From assembly GCF_038006205.1 (NCBI RefSeq), contig NZ_JBBOUU010000001.1, forward strand, positions 3,412,001 through 3,476,000: a stretch of DNA of 64,000 bases. The letters are read 5' to 3'. Below the pieces are notes generated by a model, which worked only from the letters and a program-made list of their open reading frames with translations, did no database searches and was not told the DNA's origin. This document shows positions 24,659 to 31,897 of this stretch, in pieces. Position 1 is the first letter of the stretch, and every line of letters begins with the position of its first letter. A program made the translations under genes and the position numbers. Origin of the DNA: Solibacillus sp. FSL R7-0668. Its GTDB lineage: Bacteria > Bacillota > Bacilli > Bacillales_A > Planococcaceae.

Positions 24659-26667
24659 CCCATCACCTTCTTCAACTGCTCTGCAATCTCCACTTCCAAT
24701 GCACGAATCTCGTCCATGATTTCTACTGAGCTGCGTAGTGCTGTGTATTTGTAGAACTGGCGAGTAAAAGGAATTTCGTAACCAATCTTCGTTTTTGACT
24801 CATCAATCCATGCATCAGGTACATGTGGTAATACTTCACGTGCGAAGTAATCTTCGATGTTTTCATTTAACGGCACGTTCTCCGTATCACGTAAGTCTGT
24901 ATCTGGCTCGATGTCAGTTTTATTTTTCATGCATACACCTGCTGTTTCATCTTTTTCAGACAGCCCTGCTAAAATTGCTTTTAATACAGGTGCACCAATT
25001 GTAAGGTTTGCTTCTTTTAAAGCAGCTTTTACTACTTTCGTAAACTCCTCACGATTTTTATACACTGTATCGCTTGCTAACGTACGTAATACATATAAAA
25101 TTTGAGTTTGTAACTTCTTACCTTCTTCAATCTCAAAGTGACCTGCATCGCCTTTTTTCTTTGATGTCGCTAAGTTAGCAAAGCCTTTTTCCTCAACAAC
25201 ACGTGCAAGACGTTCTTCATTTACTTGGAAGTTTAAACGTAGTGGACGTTCTACCGTAATTTTCGAATAACCAAAGTCTTCATTATCAAAGATTTTCACG
25301 TACTCATGTGGCTGCGCGTCGCCATATAAACGAACGATTTCATTGATTTGGTCTTCTGTAATTTCATTACGCTTGCTTCCCATCGACTTTTTCATCTTTT
25401 TCGAGAAGTCTACCGCATTCACTAATCGTACTTTCCCTTTATGTAGAGGTGCTTTATTGTTCGTTAAAATCCAAATATATGTCGCAATGCCTGTGTTATA
25501 GAATAAATCGTTTGGTAGCGCTACGATGCCTTCTACTAAATCATTCTCCAGCACATATTTACGGATTTCACTTTCACCAGAGCCTGCATCGCCTGTAAAT
25601 AATGGTGAACCGTTCATAATGATTGCTAAACGAGAGCCCTGTGGATTTTCTGCTGTTACTGGCTTCATTTTTGACAGTAAGTGCATTAAGAATAATAGTT
25701 GTCCATCACTCGTACGAGGTGTACCTGGACCGAAACGACCGTCAAATCCTTGTTTTTCATGCTCTTCTTTAATCGGCTTCTCATACGATTTCCAGTCTAC
25801 CCCGTATGGCGGGTTTGAAATTAAGTAATCAAATTTATTATTAGGGAATTGGTCATTTGATAATGTATTACCTAAACGAATGTTACGTGCATCTTCCCCT
25901 TTAATAAGTAAGTCTGCTTTACAGATTGCATACGATTCAGGGTTAATTTCTTGGCCAAAAAACTCTAAATGCGCTGTTGGATTTTGGTCGATTAAGTACT
26001 CTTGTGCGACCGAACCCATACCCCCTGTACCAGCTGCTGCGTCATATAATGTTTGTGTTAAGCCTGGCTTCGTTAAAATGCTCTCATCGTCATGAAGGAA
26101 TAATAAATGCGTCATTAAACGAATCACTTCACGTGGCGTATAGTGATCCCCTGCTTCTGCATTTTCGTTAAAGCGACGGATTAATTCCTCAAATACATAA
26201 CCCATCTCAATGTTTGATACAGTTTCAGGGTGTAAGTCGATTTCGCTAAAGCGTTTAATCGTTAAGTATAATAAGTTGTTTTGTTCGAGCTTATCAATTT
26301 GGCGGTCAAATTCAAAGTTGTCCATAATATCACGAGCCACTTTTGAAAAGCCGTTTATGTAGTCACGTAAGTTATCTGCAATATTATCTGAATCCGTTAA
26401 CAGCTTGTTGAAATCATATTTACTTATGTTATGGAAATTTTGCTTTGATTCACGATTTAAAATTGGCTCACGTGCTTCTTCTGAAAGCGCTTTAAATTGT
26501 TCCGCCTTCGCTAACACTTCTTCCTTTGTGCTTTCTAATACGCAGTCAAAGCGACGTAATACCGCTAATGGTAAAACAATTTTACCGTAATCTTCTGGCT
26601 TATATGGTCCACGCAAAATCTCTGCAATTGACCAAATGAAGCTTACTTTATCCTGGAAGTTAATCAT
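24655..26667 (-). CDS. hsdM: Type I N6-adenine DNA methyltransferase subunit M (system 1)
   Basis: This 670-aa HsdM methylates adenine in the site read by HsdS. The helical N-domain (IWSIAEILRGPYKPEDYGKIVLPLAVLRRFD) is followed by SAM-binding motif I (DAAAGTGGM, residues 209-217), motif IV NPPY (285-288) and FYNTGIATYIWIL. A C-terminal extension of about 150 residues resembles that of other long HsdM proteins. AAGGAGATT precedes ATG 26667. It is the first gene of an hsdMSR operon with a likely promoter in the 500 bp upstream. Confidence 0.95.
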   Translation of the reverse strand: MINFQDKVSFIWSIAEILRGPYKPEDYGKIVLPLAVLRRFDCVLESTKEEVLAKAEQFKALSEEAREPILNRESKQNFHNISKYDFNKLLTDSDNIADNLRDYINGFSKVARDIMDNFEFDRQIDKLEQNNLLYLTIKRFSEIDLHPETVSNIEMGYVFEELIRRFNENAEAGDHYTPREVIRLMTHLLFLHDDESILTKPGLTQTLYDAAAGTGGMGSVAQEYLIDQNPTAHLEFFGQEINPESYAICKADLLIKGEDARNIRLGNTLSNDQFPNNKFDYLISNPPYGVDWKSYEKPIKEEHEKQGFDGRFGPGTPRTSDGQLLFLMHLLSKMKPVTAENPQGSRLAIIMNGSPLFTGDAGSGESEIRKYVLENDLVEGIVALPNDLFYNTGIATYIWILTNNKAPLHKGKVRLVNAVDFSKKMKKSMGSKRNEITEDQINEIVRLYGDAQPHEYVKIFDNEDFGYSKITVERPLRLNFQVNEERLARVVEEKGFANLATSKKKGDAGHFEIEEGKKLQTQILYVLRTLASDTVYKNREEFTKVVKAALKEANLTIGAPVLKAILAGLSEKDETAGVCMKNKTDIEPDTDLRDTENVPLNENIEDYFAREVLPHVPDAWIDESKTKIGYEIPFTRQFYKYTALRSSVEIMDEIRALEVEIAEQLKKVMG

Positions 26668-27190
26668 CTTTGAATCTCCTTAGTTAAATAATATTATACT
26701 TCTTTCATATACAGCCCTCTGCTTGAGATAAATCAAGGAAAATTGAGCAATTCTATGAAATAGCTCGATACAGCATTCCTAGTTCTATTTTATCACTTAC
26801 CATCAGCGCTCACACCCAATAGCGTCATTCGCAAAATAACGCTACATTACCTACAATTATAAGTGTTGCAACAACAAAAAACACCAACCAATCTTAAACA
26901 ATCAAGCTAGAGAGTATAGGCCTTACTCCTACTTTATTAATAGTAATTTATTTTGGACAGTTTTATTTAGATAACTAGATGATAAGCCCTTATATAGCAA
27001 GGGTTTGAAGATTTATATACTGCAATTATTAACGAGAAGGAATGAGTACAGTTGAGAGAATTACAAGTAACGATCAATTTCCGTGCACCGGGTGCAAATA
27101 CAATTCTGACAATTCAGTACAATTCATAATAATTCACTAAATTCCCTTGAGCAATATAGCCACTTTGCTTTATTAGTAGAGTGTAACAGC
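26668..27190. other. Non-coding stretch upstream of hsdM (system 1)
   Basis: About 520 bp without a convincing gene. Short frames near 27040-27140 start with weak ribosome sites and are under 33 codons. TGCACCGGGTGCA near 27094 is a short palindrome. The hsdM promoter should lie at the left end, but I see no box pair strong enough to name. The stretch ends at the recombinase-tail repeat. Confidence 0.4.
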
Positions 27191-27247
27191 AAAAGCAGAC
27201 GGCCAATTAGAGGTGCATTATCGCACTTCTAAACCGTCTGCTTTTTA
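27191..27247. repeat. 57-bp exact copy of the serine recombinase 3' coding region
   Basis: These 57 bases are identical to 50319-50375 inside the large serine recombinase gene, and weaker similarity (TTTCTGA-AAT, AATTA) continues to about 27268. In the recombinase frame it reads KADGQLEVHYRTSKPSAF and then TAA. The sequence is itself a long quasi-palindrome (AAAAGCAGACGG ... CCGTCTGCTTTTT), so it can also act as a terminator. It marks a past recombination or insertion boundary about 23.1 kb from its twin. Confidence 0.85.
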
Positions 27248-27549
27248 AATTTCTGAAAATCTTTAATTAGGATAAATTGCATTTGGCAAAATCGTGTTTG
27301 TCCCTTTACGAGCTGAATATCTCGAATCTTCCCAGCAAATCGATAAATATCCTGAAACAAATGAAAATGTAATGTGCCTAACGACTTTGAAATAAAGCTC
27401 GTTATCTGATAATCACCTTGTTCAAATTGCAGTGCCCTTACCGTAAACACATATTGTTCAGCAACTTCTAGCTCCCCAAAATTAGTAGCCCCTACTAAAT
27501 TTTGTGCTAATAAGTACTGCTCATCTTCATCAAAATTATACTTTTCCAA
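27229..27549 (-). pseudogene. Fic-family toxin, truncated before the catalytic motif
   Basis: The frame starts at TTG 27549, overlapping the antitoxin stop, and encodes the N-terminal Fic region (EDEQYLLAQNLVGATNFGELEVAE ... LFQDIYRFAGKIRDIQLVKGQTRFC). The HPFxxGNGR AMP-transfer motif, which should follow, is absent. After QMQFI the frame enters the repeated recombinase tail and ends KKQTV-stop. Full Fic/Doc proteins of this type modify targets with AMP. Here only about 95 authentic residues remain, so the toxin is inactivated by the junction at about 27270. Confidence 0.75.
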
Positions 27550-27706
27550 GTTTCATCACTTCTTTAATCATTGCAACGGTCAACGGTGTTTTACTATTGA
27601 CTGTTTCAATTGCACGTAATGCCACTTGCTTATTAATTTTTATATTTTTAAGCGTCAAATTCTTCTCAACACGCTTATACATTTCTGATTCTAAATTAAT
27701 ATTCAT
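27536..27706 (-). CDS. Putative Fic antitoxin
   Basis: The 56-codon frame starts at ATG 27706 with AGAGGG 8 nt upstream, and its stop overlaps the start of the Fic remnant. The product is a small helical protein (MNINLESEMYKRVEKN ... LRAIETVNSKTPLTVAMIKEVMKLGKV). Position and size match the small antitoxins encoded immediately before Fic toxins. I cannot place the S/TxxxE inhibitory motif with confidence. With the toxin truncated, it is probably a relic. Confidence 0.6.
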   Translation of the reverse strand: MNINLESEMYKRVEKNLTLKNIKINKQVALRAIETVNSKTPLTVAMIKEVMKLGKV

Positions 27707-27737
27707 GCAACATACCCTCTGATAAATCCCATTTAAA

Positions 27738-27790
27738 TCAACCTAGCTCCAACCAAGCCACAGCCTCACAATGCCATGAGTGCTGAGCGT
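27738..27790 (-). pseudogene. 3'-end remnant of an rlmCD-like gene
   Basis: On the minus strand the codons read HSWHCEAVAWLELG-stop. The intact RlmCD at 50456 ends [13 protein letters not shown]-stop, so HCE-xx-AWLEL is shared at the extreme C-terminus while the nucleotides have diverged. No upstream part of the gene is present. Such displaced 3' tails are left when an element integrates at the end of a gene. This one pairs with the rlmCD gene at the right edge of the island. Confidence 0.5.
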
Positions 27791-27884
27791 GGACAGAATA
27801 TAATAAGGATGTAGTAGAATCACCTAAATCTCATTATTAAAAATAAATAGAAAAAGAACTATCCTAGAATAGATAGTTCAAAAA

Positions 27885-28076
27885 TTATGCTAATTGGAAT
27901 TTTTTAGACTGCTCGACTTCAATTACATTTGGATGACTTTTTAATAAATCCACCATACGATGTTCAACTTCCATAATTACAATATTTTTTAATTTAGCTA
28001 CATGTAAAACTACACCGTATTCAATTAAGTTATTGATATTATCTCTGTCTCGCACTTGAACTAGATATTCCTTCAT
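27885..28076 (-). CDS. Stand-alone I9-like protease inhibitor domain
   Basis: The 63-aa protein has its own ribosome site (GGAGGTGG, 6-nt spacing) and overlaps the end of the protease gene by 38 bp. It aligns over its whole length with residues 1-66 of the adjacent subtilisin-like protease. Both have a beta-alpha-beta pattern ending in nearly the same tail: EVEQSKKFQLA here, EVEKSKKFKLA there. Inhibitor I9 propeptides fold subtilases and then inhibit them, with the C-terminal residues lying in the active site. A free copy ending exactly at this tail is therefore a likely trans-acting inhibitor or immunity protein. That role is inference. Confidence 0.65.
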   Translation of the reverse strand: MKEYLVQVRDRDNINNLIEYGVVLHVAKLKNIVIMEVEHRMVDLLKSHPNVIEVEQSKKFQLA

Positions 28077-29097
28077 TAAAAGCCACCTCCGTAAATTTCT
28101 TTAAATCGATAAGGCCAAAACCTTGCTCATACTTAGTATACCCTAAATCAATACAAGTTTGATACATATAATTTATAGCATCATCTTTTCCTAATGTATG
28201 ATAAACCGCTGCTAATATACCTGTTACTACAGGAGCAGCAAATGATGTACCACTAGCAATTTTGTAATACTGATCAGAAATCACCTTCACAAATCCTGGC
28301 GCTAATATATTGGGTTTTAAAAAGGTTTGATCCCCTTTACTACTGGTTGAACTTAATTTATTTTCTTCATTTGTAGCACCAACTGTAATAGCCTTTTCAG
28401 CTCTTCCAGGACATCCAATACTAATTCCTTCATCTTCTCCTTGGTTACCTGCCGAACTAACTATTATCATGTCAGTCGCTTCTACTGCTGTATTTACATA
28501 ATCACATACTTTACAATTCCCCAAACATTCATTTCCGTAATCATCGTCCATCAATAGTTCGAGAGATATATTCAATATATTTATGTCTAAATCTACTGCT
28601 ATATCTATACTTTTTATAATTCTTCCGCTTGTAATATCTTCACCAAAGTGAGCAACCTTTATACTTGTTAATAATGCTCCTGGAGCAAAACCTTCAATAA
28701 TTTTACCAACTATAGTACCGTGTGTATTTCCTAAAGAATTTTTATATTCAGTAAGGTCAATTGTTTCAATTAGTTTGGCACAGTCTCCTTTCTTTATTCC
28801 AGAATCTATTATCCCTACAGAAACTTGCCATCCTAGACTTTGAGTACTTTTTAAATATCTCTTATCTATTTCGGTTTTAACTTGAAAATTGGTATCAACA
28901 TTTGCCAATTTAAACTTTTTAGACTTTTCAACTTCTAAAAATAATCCTGTAGATTCTAAAGCTTCTTTGGAATATGCCTCAACTACTAATAAATTATTAA
29001 ACTTTGCTTTATGAGTAATAGATAATACATCTTTATATTTCTTATTAACTTCTAGGACATCTAGTTTAGTTGTTTTAGCTATACAAATAAATTCCAC
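28039..29097 (-). CDS. Subtilisin-like (S8) serine protease, probably cytoplasmic
   Basis: The 352-aa protein has no signal peptide. Residues 1-66 form an I9-like prodomain. The S8 catalytic domain follows with Asp98 (VGIIDSG), His126 (NTHGTIVGKI), the oxyanion Asn218 (SSAGNQG) and Ser285 (ASGTSFAAPVV), so the triad is complete. A short insertion with three cysteines (CLGNCKVCD, 191-199) is unusual and could bind metal. It sits downstream of a Clp-type AAA+ ATPase and DUF6414 gene and upstream of a free inhibitor. ATPase plus subtilase is the plan of the IetAS toxin/defence locus. The likely role is a regulated suicide or anti-phage protease. Confidence 0.85.
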   Translation of the reverse strand: MEFICIAKTTKLDVLEVNKKYKDVLSITHKAKFNNLLVVEAYSKEALESTGLFLEVEKSKKFKLANVDTNFQVKTEIDKRYLKSTQSLGWQVSVGIIDSGIKKGDCAKLIETIDLTEYKNSLGNTHGTIVGKIIEGFAPGALLTSIKVAHFGEDITSGRIIKSIDIAVDLDINILNISLELLMDDDYGNECLGNCKVCDYVNTAVEATDMIIVSSAGNQGEDEGISIGCPGRAEKAITVGATNEENKLSSTSSKGDQTFLKPNILAPGFVKVISDQYYKIASGTSFAAPVVTGILAAVYHTLGKDDAINYMYQTCIDLGYTKYEQGFGLIDLKKFTEVAFNEGISSSSARQR

Positions 29098-29220
29098 ATT
29101 ATCACCATCTTCTAAACCACCAATTTTACATTATCTTACACTAAAAAACCTAGCATTTCTATAGTCAATTTCTTAGTAATAAATTTCTTGTATACATTTA
29201 TTAACCTATTTATTTTCAGT

Positions 29221-29536
29221 GGATAGGCTACACTAAGTTAGACAGAATAAATGAGGGGTTGTAAACTTAGACTACTAACTAAAGGGAGCGTGCTAATATG
29301 CCACGTCGACGTCGAAGTGGTATGGCAACACTTTTGGTCAACTTTTATAGGAAGACTCTTAAAGCATAAGGGGGCGTACAAGTTGCTTGACATGGAGCCT
29401 ATATGGGCATGACTCCTTGCGCCAGAAAGCCAGCAATATCAGGCTGGCTTAGCCAATCAAGGCTATCATGCCCATTGCTCCACGTAAAGTTCTTCTTCGT
29501 TGATAGGCTTAGTGTCCAGCTAAATATAGCCTATCC
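29221..29536. mobile_element. 316-bp MITE-like element with structured interior
   Basis: Imperfect terminal inverted repeats of about 24 bp bound the element. The left end GGATAGGCTACACTAAGTTA matches the right end in reverse (GGATAGGCTATATTTAGCTG), and both continue with GACA. No transposase remains: a frame from ATG 29299 (MPRRRRSGMATLLVNFYRKTLKA) stops after 23 codons. The interior is rich in nested stems: TGGAGC/GCTCCA, TGGGCATGA/TCATGCCCA, AAGCCAGC/GCTGGCTT and AGCC/GGCT. It contains CCTTGCGCC, also found after the hairpins at 5.5 and 8.4 kb. It separates the ATPase gene from the protease gene. Confidence 0.6.
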
Positions 29537-29800
29537 AGAATGTAACACCACATCAAATGATTAAAGAAATTGAGGAATTACTTAAATAAAAGTCATATTA
29601 CATACTTTCACTACATAATTTTGTTAAATATATTTAACACTTAAAATTAAAATTTAAGGAGTATGTTAAATCGATTGACTTAAACATAATCCTTTTAAAT
29701 TCCATTTCTTATTATAGCTGCTTTTTAAGCTTTTTAAGCAGCCTAATTAACACTTTCAAGGGTAACATAATACCGAGACTAAATAACGTCTTTAAAGCAC
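29537..29800. other. AT-rich spacer between the mobile element and the ATPase gene
   Basis: The plus strand has a short coding-like tail at 29559-29590 (MIKEIEELLK and stop), possibly the end of a lost gene. GCTGCTTTTTAAGC...TTAAGCAGC near 29719-29745 can form a stem after the ATPase stop codon. Nothing else is recognisable. Confidence 0.35.
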
Positions 29801-30886
29801 CTACAAATTTTCTATTAAAACATACGACATAGTCTGAACCATTACTTTTCTTATTTCCCTTGCATTTCTCATTGAATCCACTTTTTCCTTCAACTTTTCT
29901 TTGATGTTTTTCTCTTGTATTAATACTTGATCAATCTTACTGAACTTCTTTATTTCTTCATCATATATACTCTCGATTATGGACAATTTCGCCTCTTTTT
30001 CAAGTTCGTTAAAACTAATAAAATGATCAAATCTCGAATAAATAGGATCCCCTAAACTTTTCCGAATTTCCTTCTCGTCTAAATAATTTGAAGTACAGAA
30101 TATTATAGTATTTTCTAAACAAACTTCATAATATTTGTCTGTATAAATCCCTTCATCAAACAATTGATAAAATGCGCTGTAGAACATGGGGTGCGCTTTA
30201 TCAAATTCGTCTAATAAAATTATATTTGTTTCCCTATCTAATAAATCTTTGGCAAATGAATTACTTTTATCCCCAAAAATATAATTCATAAATTTTTCGT
30301 TGTGAAACATTGAAAGTTGTTTACGAAATAATTGCCCAGTAGGATTTATAATAGAATTTATTAATTTCGCTGTTTCAGTTTTACCTACACTAGAAGGTCC
30401 ATATAGCATAATTACGGTAGGTTTATGAGTACCTTTATTGGTAAGGCTATATAACGAGGCCAATAGCTCCCTTTTCACTTTAGGTTGTCCGAATATTATT
30501 TTTTCGAAGTCTTCTTTTATCTTTTTTAAATGACGTTTTTTTAGATTAGAATAGCTATAATTATGGATTTGAACGAATTTTGACTCCTTAATACTCGCTA
30601 GTTGTTGCTTAACTTTCGCTGGAGGATTTTGCATGATTATTTTTTCATAACCCAAAATTTTTGCATATAAAGAGCTATATGTTAAAAAACCTTCAATAAA
30701 AAAATCTGCAACACCTGAATATTCATCAGAAAATATTACTAATGCTTCATAATTAGCTTCAACTTCGGGAACAAATTCTTCTTTAGGGCTAATAATTCTT
30801 ACTAGGCTAGATAATGTCAAGATTTTTTCAGTAGGTAATCTTTTTTCAAATTCACTTTTAGGACCATTAAATACTTCATATATCAA
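29801..30886 (-). CDS. AAA+ ATPase of the Clp type (AAA_2), partner of the S8 protease
   Basis: TTG 30886 overlaps the stop of the DUF6414 gene (TTGA), so the two are coupled. The 361-aa protein has an N-domain of about 120 residues unlike known Clp adaptors. A single AAA module follows: Walker A GPSSVGKT (163-170), Walker B NIILLDEFDKAH (221-232), sensor 1 in IIFCTSN, an arginine-finger-like YSRFDH and sensor 2 NAREIRKVM. These match the C-terminal AAA domain of ClpA/ClpB. It lacks the ClpP-docking IGF loop as far as I can see. By analogy with IetA it may restrain or activate the neighbouring protease. Confidence 0.8.
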   Translation of the reverse strand: MIYEVFNGPKSEFEKRLPTEKILTLSSLVRIISPKEEFVPEVEANYEALVIFSDEYSGVADFFIEGFLTYSSLYAKILGYEKIIMQNPPAKVKQQLASIKESKFVQIHNYSYSNLKKRHLKKIKEDFEKIIFGQPKVKRELLASLYSLTNKGTHKPTVIMLYGPSSVGKTETAKLINSIINPTGQLFRKQLSMFHNEKFMNYIFGDKSNSFAKDLLDRETNIILLDEFDKAHPMFYSAFYQLFDEGIYTDKYYEVCLENTIIFCTSNYLDEKEIRKSLGDPIYSRFDHFISFNELEKEAKLSIIESIYDEEIKKFSKIDQVLIQEKNIKEKLKEKVDSMRNAREIRKVMVQTMSYVLIENL

Positions 30887-31656
30887 TTCCCTCTCACCTC
30901 TACGCCTGCGAGAATCACATCATATATTTTTAATATTGGCTCATTCTGATAACCGCTATATTCTTCATCTTCAAGTACATCTGCTGCTGAAATCCGAACA
31001 CTTTGTCGATTAACGTCCATTTCATTTTGAATATCTAATTCTTTTTCAGAAGCTGCTCCTACCTCGATTGCGTAATAATTGAGGCCCATTCTCGGTAAGT
31101 CCATCAAACTATACGCGTTTTTAAAAGCATTAATATTAAACCTGAATATGGCTTTAATTTCTCCGTTATATGCTAATAACTCATAATAGCCTTTTGCGCT
31201 TAGTAATATTTCATCGAAATTATGTATATCAAAATCACGCATATCTGCCATTAACGGGGAATCTTCTTTAATAATTTTCATATAAGGGGTGTACATTTTC
31301 ATAAATGAAAATGAATTTTTAATTGGACTCACCTTAAAATTTTCAAAACAATTAATTTTTTTCGAATCTATAAGTGCATGTCTTAAATTATAAAAATCAG
31401 ATAAAATTGTATTAGATATAGTTTTAGTAACTAATGAGTCACTTGTCTTTGAAGCATTTGTATTTATCTTAGTATTAAAAGCAGCCTTAATAGCCGTGAA
31501 TAGATTTATTTTCCCACCTGCTTCACCTACTAACTCAACACTTCCACCAAAATGTACAATGCCCTTTTCTTCATCTATTGAAATTAATTCTCCACCATAC
31601 TCGATTTGTAGAATGTCTGTTGCGGAACCCTCATCAAAATATATAATTTTTTGCAT
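30883..31656 (-). CDS. DUF6414-like protein
   Basis: ATG 31656 follows GGGAGGAG at 8 nt; the frame is open 18 codons further upstream without a site. The 257-aa protein begins MQKIIYFDEGSATDILQIEYGGELISID, a start I associate with DUF6414 proteins found in accessory islands, many linked to defence. Next comes a small glycine-rich segment and a helical middle. The C-terminal half is beta-rich (YYELLAYNGEIKAIFRFNINAFKN). It is first in the operon with the ATPase (4-bp overlap) and, across a mobile element, the protease and inhibitor. It may be the sensor; that is inference. Confidence 0.65.
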   Translation of the reverse strand: MQKIIYFDEGSATDILQIEYGGELISIDEEKGIVHFGGSVELVGEAGGKINLFTAIKAAFNTKINTNASKTSDSLVTKTISNTILSDFYNLRHALIDSKKINCFENFKVSPIKNSFSFMKMYTPYMKIIKEDSPLMADMRDFDIHNFDEILLSAKGYYELLAYNGEIKAIFRFNINAFKNAYSLMDLPRMGLNYYAIEVGAASEKELDIQNEMDVNRQSVRISAADVLEDEEYSGYQNEPILKIYDVILAGVEVRGN

Positions 31657-31897
31657 AGTAGTTTCTCCTCCCGTTATTTGTATTTTAAATATATAAAAAC
31701 AAACCGCCAAAATACGAACGTTTATTCTATTTTATTTTAACGAAGTTTAATTAGCAAGGAAAAGACTTAATATTCTTTTTATTCACACCCCTACCAATTC
31801 ACCCAAATGTTAAATGCACCCGAAAAGGGATTTTACTTATTTGATAAAAAAACCTGTATGGAAGTATATATCCACACAGGTATAAAAACTATTTAAA

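Noticed and set aside
26990-27140. Short ORFs of 25-32 codons upstream of hsdM
   Set aside because: Ribosome sites are weak and the frames overlap each other. None resembles a known family.
27191-27247. The 57-bp repeat as ordinary attL/attR cores of the serine recombinase
   Set aside because: Serine integrases leave hybrid sites sharing only a very short core, and this repeat lies inside the recombinase coding region. It is better described as a duplicated gene tail until tested.
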